NCBI RefSeq assembly: GCF_009755605.1
Contig: NZ_WPNZ01000016.1
Location: 144,708-208,707 of the forward strand
Origin: Streptomyces typhae
GTDB taxonomy: Bacteria; Actinomycetota; Actinomycetes; Streptomycetales; Streptomycetaceae
DNA: 64,000 bases
Direction: 5' to 3'
Under the pieces are notes generated by a model. That model saw only the letters and a program-made list of their open reading frames with translations, was not told the origin of the DNA and made no database searches. Position numbers and translations under genes: made by a program. Positions 58,400 through 64,000 of the stretch are shown piece by piece; position 1 is the first letter of the stretch, and each line of letters begins with the position of its first letter.

Positions 58400-61300
58400 T
58401 CACGGGGCGGCGGCCGGGGCGGGAGAGGGTCGGGGCGCGAGGTGCCGGGCGGCCTCCGGCCGCAGCCGGCCGCCCTCCTCGAACGCGATCGTGTACGTAC
58501 GGTCGCCGAGGCGGGCGCGTGCGGACGCCGACACGCGGTCGACGTCGTGCCGTTCGCCCGCGGGGAGCGGCGCGCCCACGGAGGCGCGGGCCGCGGCGGC
58601 CGCGCCGAGCAGGGCGGCGGCCGCGCGGTGCTCCCCGGCGGCGGCCTCCGCCCCCGCGAGCCCCTCCAGGGCCAGGGCCTGCGCCCGTGCGTCGCCCAGG
58701 CCGGCGGCGACGTCGAAGCCCTCCGCGTGCAGCGCGCGGGCCGTCGCCGCGTCGCCGCGCGCCTCCGCGACGAAGCCCAGCTCGGCGAGGGTGAGCGTGA
58801 TCCCGGGGCCGTAGTCGGCCCGGCGGAACCGGGTCAGCAGCGCACGCATGTGGTTCTCGGCGCCCGCGAGGTCGCCCTCGCGGCGGGCGCCGAGGCCGAG
58901 GCCGATCAGCGCGTCCAGCTCACCGGAGCGGAAGCCGTGGTCGCGCGCCAGCCGCAGCGCCCGCCCGTGCGCGCTGCGGGCCTCCTCGAAGCCCCCGGTG
59001 AGCAGCGCGATCCGGCCAAGTCCCGACAGTCGCTTGGAGGCCTCCGTCCACAGGCCGAGGCGCTCCGCGATGGCCAGTCCCGCACGGTGCAGGCGCTCGG
59101 CGTCGGCGTAGTCGCCCGCGATCTCGCTGAGCGTGGCCAGCGGGAAGACGGTCTGCAACTGCCCCCACTCGTCGCCGAGTTCAGCGAAGATCCGCGCGCT
59201 GCGCTCGCTGTCGCGGCGGGCCGCGTCCAGGTCGCCGTGCGCGAGGGCGTGCCGCGCCCGCACACTGAGGGCGGCGGCGGTGCCCCAGGCGTCGCCGAGC
59301 ACCTCGAACCCGCCGAGCGCCGCGTCCACCAGACGCTCTCCCGCGCGTACGGCGCCCGCGCCCATCTGCGCCGAGCCGAGGATCCACAGGGCGGTGGCGC
59401 GGGCCGCGGGGTCGTCGAGCTCGCGGTGGGCGGCGAGCGCGGCCCGCATGAGGCGGGCGGCCTCGTCGCCGCCGTGCCCCACCTCGCCGCCCAGCAGGGT
59501 CCCGTCGCTTCCGCCGCTGCCGCCCACGTGGCCCACGCCGTGGCCGTCGCCCGGCGGGCTGCTGCCTGCCGCGTTGCCGTGGTCTGCGGGGTTGCTGCTC
59601 GCCGCGTTGCCGTGGTCTGCGGGGTTGCTGCTCGCCGCGTTGCCGTGGTCTGCGGGGTTGCTGCTCGCCGCGTTGCCGTGGTCTGCGGGGTTGCTGCTCG
59701 CCGCGTTGCCGTGGTCCGCGGGGCCGCTGCCCAGCGCGTCGCCGTTGCTCGCGGACCCACGGCCCGCCCCACCGCCGTCGTCCGCCGAACCACCACCCAC
59801 CCCGGCGTCGTCCCCGCCGGGGCCCACGCCCGCCCCCGTACCGACGCAAGGGTCGGCGTACGCGTCCACCCCCGCGTCGGTGGTCTCGCTGCCCTCGCGC
59901 AGGGCGATGCCGGTTCGCCAGGCGAGGGCGAGGGCCCGTGCAGTGGCGGTCTCCCGGGAGGAAGTAGCGTCCGCGGGCGCGTGCAGGGCCGCGTCCAGGG
60001 AGCGGCGTGCCTCCGCCGTGCGTCCCCGCAGGACCCAGTACCAGGAGAGCGCGTTGACCATGGTCAGGGCGCGGCCGGTGGCACCGTGGGTGAGCGCGGT
60101 GTGCAGGGCGCGGCGCAGATTGGCGGATTCCTCGTCGAGGCGATCCAGCCACGCGCGCTGCCCGGGGCCGTGCAGCGACCGGCCCGCCCGCGCGGCCAGT
60201 TCGGCGTAGTGGACGCTGTGCCGCTCCCGTACGTCCGCGAACTCGCCCGCCGCGCGGAGCTGTTCGGCGCCGTACTCCCTGACCGACTCCAGGACCCGGT
60301 ACCGCGGCCCCTCCGGCCGGTCGGAGGCCACCACCAGGGAGCGGTCCACCAAGCGGGAGAGGAGGTCGAGCACTTCGGTGTCGCGTACGTCGCCGCCCGC
60401 GCCGACGGCCCGCGCGGCGTCGAGCGTCCAGCCGTCCGGCACAGCGAGCCTGCGCAGCAGGGCGCGTTCGGGCGCCGTGAGCAGCGACCAGCTCCAGTCG
60501 ATGACCGCGCGCAGTGTGCGCTGCCGTGCCGGTGCCCCGCGGAACCCGCGGGCGAGCAGCGCGAACCGGTCGTCCAGGCGGGCCAGGAGCCCGTGCACGC
60601 CCAGCGTGCGCACCCGTGCCGCCGCGAGTTCCAGCGCCAGCGGCAGCCCGTCGAGCCGTACGCACAGCTCGGCGACCGCCTCCGCGTCGTCCGCGCCGAG
60701 GGCGGCGCCGGAGCCGAGCCCGGCCCGCTGCCGGAACAGCTCCATGGCGCTCGCCAGTTCCAGCGGCGGCACCGCCCACACCCGCTCACCGCTCACGTCG
60801 AGCGGTTCCTGGCTGGTGGCGAGGACCGTGAGGCCCGGCACCCCGCCCAGCAGCACGTCCACCGCCGCGGCCACCGCGTCGACCACGTGCTCGCAGTTGT
60901 CGAGCACGAGCAGCAGCCGCCGCCCGCGCAGCGCCTGCGTGAGGAGCCCGACGGCCGCCACCGGGGCGCCGGGCTCCTCGTGCAGGCCGAGCACCCGCGC
61001 CACCGCCTCCGCCACCGTGTCCGGTCCCTGGCCGGACGCCGCGTCCAGCGTGGCGAGTTCGACGAGCCAGACCCCGTCGGGGAACGCGTCGGCGACCTCG
61101 CGCGCCGCCGCGGCCGCCAGCCGCGTCTTGCCCACGCCGCCGGGCCCGGTGAGCGTCACCAGACGGGTGGCGCCCAGGAGCCCGCGCACCCCCGGCACCG
61201 CGTCGTCCCGGCCGAGGAGCGGGGCGACGGGGGCGGGGAGGTTGGTGGTGCGGGGTGCCGCCGTGGGCGTGCGGGGCTCCGAGGTGCGGGACTCGGGGGT

Positions 61301-62302
61301 TCGGGCTTCCAGCGTGCGGGCCTCGGGTGCGGGGGCCCCGGGTATGCGGGCCTCGGGCGTGCGGGCGTCCGGCGTCTGGGCTCCGGGCGTGCGGGGCTCC
61401 GGCGTCTGGGCCCCGGGCGTGTGGTCCCCGGGTACGCGGTCCCCGAGCGCATGCGCCCCGGGCACCGGCCGCGCAGGCACCTGCGGCGCGGGCGGTGGGG
61501 TCAGCTCTGGGTCCTGGCGCAGGATCGCGCCGTGCAGCGCCAGGAGTTCGGGGCCGGGTACGAGCCCCAGGTCGTCGGCCAGCCGGCGGCGCAGGTCCTC
61601 GTACGCGGCGAGGGCCTCCGTCTGCCGGCCCGAGCGGTACAGGGCCCGCAGCTGTGCGGCACGCAGCCGCTCCCGCAGGGGGTGGCGCGCGACCAGGTCC
61701 GCGAGGTCCGCGGCGAGCGGACCGTGCTCGCCGGACTCCAGGCGGGCCTCGGCCTGTTCCTCCCGGGCGGTTAGCCGCTCCTCCTCCAGGCGGTCGATCG
61801 CGCCGCGTGCGAAGGCGTCGCCGGCGAAGTCCGCGAACGCGTCGCCGCGCCACAGGGCGAGCGCCTCACCGAGGAGCCGCCCCCGCGCGACCGCCGCCTC
61901 CGTGTCCCGCGGCCCGCGGGCGGCCCGCGTCCCGTCCAGGGTCCGCGTCCTGTCCAGGGCCCGCGCCCGCCCAAGCAGCAGCGCGAACCGCCCGGTGTCG
62001 ACAGCGTCCGCCGTGACGCGCAGCGCGTACCCGGCGGGCCCCGACCCGACCAGGGACCGCCCGCCCGGCTCGGCCCGCTCCAGCACCCGGCGCAGCTGTG
62101 ACACCTTGCCTTGCAGCGCGTTCGCGGGATGCTCGGGCAGCCGCTCGCCCCACAGGCCGTCGATCAGGCGGTCCGCCGACACCGGACGGCCCGGGTGCAC
62201 CAGCAAGTGGGCGAGGAGGGCACGGACCTTGGCACCGGGGACGGCGACCTCCGTACCGTCCGACGTCCACACAGCCAGCGGACCGAGCACCCCGAATCGC
62301 AT
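58400..62302 (-). CDS. SARP/AfsR-type regulator with NB-ARC and TPR domains
   Basis: This 1300-residue regulator has an OmpR-like winged helix (MRFGVLGPLAVWTSDG, LLVHPGRPVSADRLIDGLWG, LQGKVSQLRRVLE), a bacterial transcription-activation domain to about residue 265, and a linker of TPEART/TPGAQ-type repeats. The NTPase has Walker A GPGGVGKTR near residue 384, Walker B LLLVLDNCEHV and ATSQEPL. A winged-helix/TPR region runs to the end, with GRALRLARDHGFRSGELDAL-like repeats. Another linker near residues 857-912 has an 11-residue repeat NPADHGNAASS. It is an AfsR-like activator. The target is probably the divergent oxidoreductase, since a regular array of heptamers lies between them. Confidence 0.93.
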   Translation of the reverse strand: MRFGVLGPLAVWTSDGTEVAVPGAKVRALLAHLLVHPGRPVSADRLIDGLWGERLPEHPANALQGKVSQLRRVLERAEPGGRSLVGSGPAGYALRVTADAVDTGRFALLLGRARALDRTRTLDGTRAARGPRDTEAAVARGRLLGEALALWRGDAFADFAGDAFARGAIDRLEEERLTAREEQAEARLESGEHGPLAADLADLVARHPLRERLRAAQLRALYRSGRQTEALAAYEDLRRRLADDLGLVPGPELLALHGAILRQDPELTPPPAPQVPARPVPGAHALGDRVPGDHTPGAQTPEPRTPGAQTPDARTPEARIPGAPAPEARTLEARTPESRTSEPRTPTAAPRTTNLPAPVAPLLGRDDAVPGVRGLLGATRLVTLTGPGGVGKTRLAAAAAREVADAFPDGVWLVELATLDAASGQGPDTVAEAVARVLGLHEEPGAPVAAVGLLTQALRGRRLLLVLDNCEHVVDAVAAAVDVLLGGVPGLTVLATSQEPLDVSGERVWAVPPLELASAMELFRQRAGLGSGAALGADDAEAVAELCVRLDGLPLALELAAARVRTLGVHGLLARLDDRFALLARGFRGAPARQRTLRAVIDWSWSLLTAPERALLRRLAVPDGWTLDAARAVGAGGDVRDTEVLDLLSRLVDRSLVVASDRPEGPRYRVLESVREYGAEQLRAAGEFADVRERHSVHYAELAARAGRSLHGPGQRAWLDRLDEESANLRRALHTALTHGATGRALTMVNALSWYWVLRGRTAEARRSLDAALHAPADATSSRETATARALALAWRTGIALREGSETTDAGVDAYADPCVGTGAGVGPGGDDAGVGGGSADDGGGAGRGSASNGDALGSGPADHGNAASSNPADHGNAASSNPADHGNAASSNPADHGNAASSNPADHGNAAGSSPPGDGHGVGHVGGSGGSDGTLLGGEVGHGGDEAARLMRAALAAHRELDDPAARATALWILGSAQMGAGAVRAGERLVDAALGGFEVLGDAWGTAAALSVRARHALAHGDLDAARRDSERSARIFAELGDEWGQLQTVFPLATLSEIAGDYADAERLHRAGLAIAERLGLWTEASKRLSGLGRIALLTGGFEEARSAHGRALRLARDHGFRSGELDALIGLGLGARREGDLAGAENHMRALLTRFRRADYGPGITLTLAELGFVAEARGDAATARALHAEGFDVAAGLGDARAQALALEGLAGAEAAAGEHRAAAALLGAAAAARASVGAPLPAGERHDVDRVSASARARLGDRTYTIAFEEGGRLRPEAARHLAPRPSPAPAAAP
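59568..59732 (-). repeat. 33-bp tandem repeat inside the SARP regulator gene
   Basis: Five units of 33 bases begin at 59568, 59601, 59634, 59667 and 59700; units two to four are almost identical (gccgcgttgccgtggtctgc core). They code for the 11-residue repeat NPADHGNAASS in a linker between the ATPase and TPR regions. Confidence 0.95.
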
Positions 62303-62337
62303 GCCGGTGACGATATCCCGCCAGGTGAGCGCCCCGC

Positions 62338-62407
62338 CCGGCAGCGGCCCGGCAGCCGCCTGCCCGCCCGGCAGCCGACCGGCAGTCGATCGACAGGGAA
62401 CCGGCAG
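62338..62407. promoter_or_regulatory. SARP-type heptamer array in the divergent promoter region
   Basis: CCGGCAG recurs at 62338, 62349, 62368, 62379 and 62401, and a weaker TCGACAG at 62390. The last four form an unbroken series at 11-bp steps with 4-base spacers; the first two also are 11 apart. SARP regulators bind direct heptamer repeats with 11-bp periodicity near the -35 region. The array sits between the SARP gene and the oxidoreductase, 71-140 bases upstream of the latter's ATG. Confidence 0.7.
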
Positions 62408-62477
62408 CCCCCGCCCGCACGGTGGGGACCACACGCCGGGCACACCGCCCGGCACCACTCCACCGGAGGCCGTTCCC

Positions 62478-63413
62478 ATGAGCGTCACCACGCCCGAATC
62501 CACCCCCGGACCCACTCCCGAATCCACTCCCGGTTCCGTCCCCGAGTCCACCTCCGGGCCCACCGCCGTCACCGTCATCGGGCTCGGCAACCTCGGCCAG
62601 GTCCTGGCCCGTACCTTCCTCGACCAGGGACACGCGGTCACCGTCTGGAACCGCTCGCAGGACAAGGCGGACGACCTGGTCGCGCGGGGTGCCACACGCG
62701 CGGCCACCCCGGCCGACGCCATCCGGGCGAGCGACCTCGTCGTCATCTGCGTACTCGACTACACCACCGTCCGCGATCTGCTCACGCCCGCCGCCGGTGA
62801 CCTCGCGGGCCGCGTCGTCGTGAACGTCACCTCCGGCATCCCGGACCCCGCCCGCGAGCTCGGCGCCTGGATCACCGACAGCGGTGCCGCGTACGTGGAC
62901 GGCGCGGTGTACGCCATCCCGCAGACGATCGGCACACCGGAGGCCTTCGTCCTCTACAGCGGCGACGAGAAGGCGTTCGGCCGCCACCGGGCGCTCCTGG
63001 AGCCCCTCGGCACGGCGGAGTTCGTCGGCACCGACGCGGGGCTCGCGGCCGTCCACGACGTGGCGCTGCTCAGCGGCATGTACGGGATGTTCGCGGGCTT
63101 CTTCCAGACGGTGGCCGTCAGCGGGTCCGCGGGAATCGGGGCGGCGCGGGTCACCGAGCTCCTGGTGCGCTGGCTGCAGGAGGCGATCGCCGCGCTGCCC
63201 GCCTTCGCCGCCGAGATCGACGCCGGGGACTACCGCACGCAGACGTCCAACCTGGACATCAACGCGGTGGGCCTCGCCAACATCCTCGCCGCCACCCGGG
63301 CGCAGGGCGTCGGTGTGGAACTGCTCACCCCGCTGCACGCCCTGTTCGAGCAGCAGGTGTCCGCGGGCCACGGCGCCGAGAGCCTGGCCCGCACGATCGA
63401 GTCCCTGCGGTAG
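62478..63413 (+). CDS. NAD(P)-dependent oxidoreductase, 6PGDH/imine-reductase type
   Basis: This 311-residue protein opens with a Thr/Pro/Glu-rich repeat (TPESTPGPTPESTPG) and then the Rossmann loop VTVIGLGNLGQVLARTFL. VWNRSQDKADDLVARGA, VVVNVTSGIPDPA and the C-terminal helical domain (LLSGMYGMFAGFFQTVAV) are those of the beta-hydroxyacid dehydrogenase/imine reductase family. The substrate is unknown. It is divergent from the SARP regulator and its promoter carries the heptamer array, so it may be a direct target. The ATG at 62478 follows GGAGG. Confidence 0.9.
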   Translation: MSVTTPESTPGPTPESTPGSVPESTSGPTAVTVIGLGNLGQVLARTFLDQGHAVTVWNRSQDKADDLVARGATRAATPADAIRASDLVVICVLDYTTVRDLLTPAAGDLAGRVVVNVTSGIPDPARELGAWITDSGAAYVDGAVYAIPQTIGTPEAFVLYSGDEKAFGRHRALLEPLGTAEFVGTDAGLAAVHDVALLSGMYGMFAGFFQTVAVSGSAGIGAARVTELLVRWLQEAIAALPAFAAEIDAGDYRTQTSNLDINAVGLANILAATRAQGVGVELLTPLHALFEQQVSAGHGAESLARTIESLR

Positions 63414-63576
63414 CCGGTAGCCGGTAGCCGCGAGGCGGTGGACGGCAGACGGCGGACGGGAGACGCATGGTGGTCGGCCCCGGGCACCGCCGACCCCCGG
63501 CCCACTGGTGTCTGGCATTCTGAGCCCCTTTGATTGGTGGAGGCATCCATCGGTCCCGAGCGCAGAGACGAGACAC

Positions 63577-64000
63577 ATGGCACGCGGCAGGCTTCGGATC
63601 TATCTGGGGGCGGCACCGGGCGTCGGCAAGACGTACGCGATGCTGTCCGAGGCGCACCGCCGTACCGAGCGCGGTACCGACTGCGTCGTGGCCTTCGTGG
63701 AGCACCACGACCGCCCCCGTACGGAAGTGCTGCTGCACGGCGTCGAACCGGTGCCGCGCAGGGAGCTGACGTACCGGGGCGCGGTCTTCACGGAGATGGA
63801 CGTGGACGCCGTGCTGCAACGCGCCCCGGCCGTCGCCGTGGTGGACGAGCTGGCGCACACGAACGTGCCGGGCTCGCGCAACGCCAAGCGCTGGCAGGAC
63901 GTCGAGGAGCTGCTCGAAGCGGGTGTCGATGTCATATCGACGGTGAACATCCAGCATCTGGAGTCGCTGGGGGACGTGGTCGAGTCGATCACGGGGGTGC
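63577..64000 (+). CDS. kdpD: Sensor kinase KdpD (5' part; 3' end outside window)
   Basis: The start ATG at 63577 gives MARGRLRIYLGAAPGVGKTYAML, the Walker A-containing N-terminal domain of KdpD. VVAFVEHHDRPRTE, VVDELAHTNVPGSRNAKRWQDV and VDVISTVNIQHLESL are diagnostic. KdpD senses potassium limitation and phosphorylates KdpE to turn on the Kdp potassium pump. 141 residues lie in the window; the kinase domain and the response regulator would follow to the right. In other genomes kdp genes lie together, but nothing upstream here belongs to kdp. Confidence 0.95.
   Translation, partial: MARGRLRIYLGAAPGVGKTYAMLSEAHRRTERGTDCVVAFVEHHDRPRTEVLLHGVEPVPRRELTYRGAVFTEMDVDAVLQRAPAVAVVDELAHTNVPGSRNAKRWQDVEELLEAGVDVISTVNIQHLESLGDVVESITGV

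Noticed and set aside
58442..61774. A 1110-codon open frame on the plus strand
   Set aside because: It is antisense to the SARP regulator, whose domains are unmistakable. The frame has no recognisable motif.

Overview
The window is 64 kb of very GC-rich chromosome from a Streptomyces-like actinomycete. The evidence is the codon use (G or C in almost every third position), GTG and TTG starts, a WhiJ-type regulator trio, a cyclic-di-AMP riboswitch in front of a cell-wall hydrolase, subtilisin-inhibitor (SSI) proteins, a tripeptidyl aminopeptidase, an SARP/AfsR regulator, an ECF42 sigma factor and a class F sortase. As I recall it, the order biotin genes, urease, tap, pfkA, murT/gatD, def resembles a core-to-arm region of the S. 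coelicolor chromosome. Most genes are ordinary conserved streptomycete genes.

Layout. 1-3.2 kb: an FtsX/MacB-type ABC exporter (permease cut by the window edge). 3.3-4.0 kb: a ribbon-helix-helix antitoxin with a degenerate Fic/Doc-like partner. 4.0-5.2 kb: a VOC protein and a methyltransferase. 5.3-9.9 kb: biotin genes bioB-bioA-bioD on minus, divergent from bioF. 9.9-11.7 kb: DUF397, XRE regulator and HATPase trio. 11.8-13.2 kb: a DUF6328 membrane protein and an NlpC/P60 hydrolase behind a ydaO-type riboswitch. 13.8-15.4 kb: a ClpP paralogue with an altered catalytic triad, divergent from an orphan Phd antitoxin. 15.5-20.5 kb: urease ureA-ureB-ureC-ureF-ureG-ureD behind a likely GlnR box. 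20.6-25.2 kb: tripeptidyl aminopeptidase, acyltransferase, SSI inhibitor, a 52-residue membrane protein missed by length cut-offs, and a CtaG-like protein. 25.3-29.5 kb: pfkA, the MurT/GatD peptidoglycan amidation pair and peptide deformylase.

29.6-35 kb: TetR and acyl-CoA dehydrogenase, isoaspartyl peptidase, GNAT, and a UPF0126 channel-like protein. 35.2-38.8 kb: 23-bp tandem repeats, a type III polyketide synthase with an MmyB-like regulator, and a Gfo/Idh/MocA oxidoreductase. 39-43.4 kb: a polypurine tract, TetR, an EamA transporter with an abnormal N-terminus, asparagine synthetase, and a small RHH protein. 43.7-49.8 kb: ECF42 sigma and DGPF/YCII protein, PGRP amidase, sortase F with a possible partner, and a PEP-mutase family enzyme. 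50-57.8 kb: MFS and MMPL transporters, dihydrolipoamide dehydrogenase, a probable leader peptide before a TauD-type dioxygenase, a GNAT, and a second SSI protein. 58.4-64 kb: a 1300-residue SARP/AfsR regulator divergent from an NAD(P)-binding oxidoreductase, with a regular 11-bp heptamer array between them, then the start of kdpD.

The most interesting signals are regulatory or repetitive: the SARP heptamer array, the c-di-AMP riboswitch, the GlnR box, three apparently leaderless small ORFs, and an unusual number of short tandem repeats (periods 6 to 42 bp) in intergenic DNA and in linkers or tails of proteins. I saw no insertion sequence, prophage, CRISPR array, rRNA or tRNA. Family calls rest on motifs read by eye; nothing was searched or computed.
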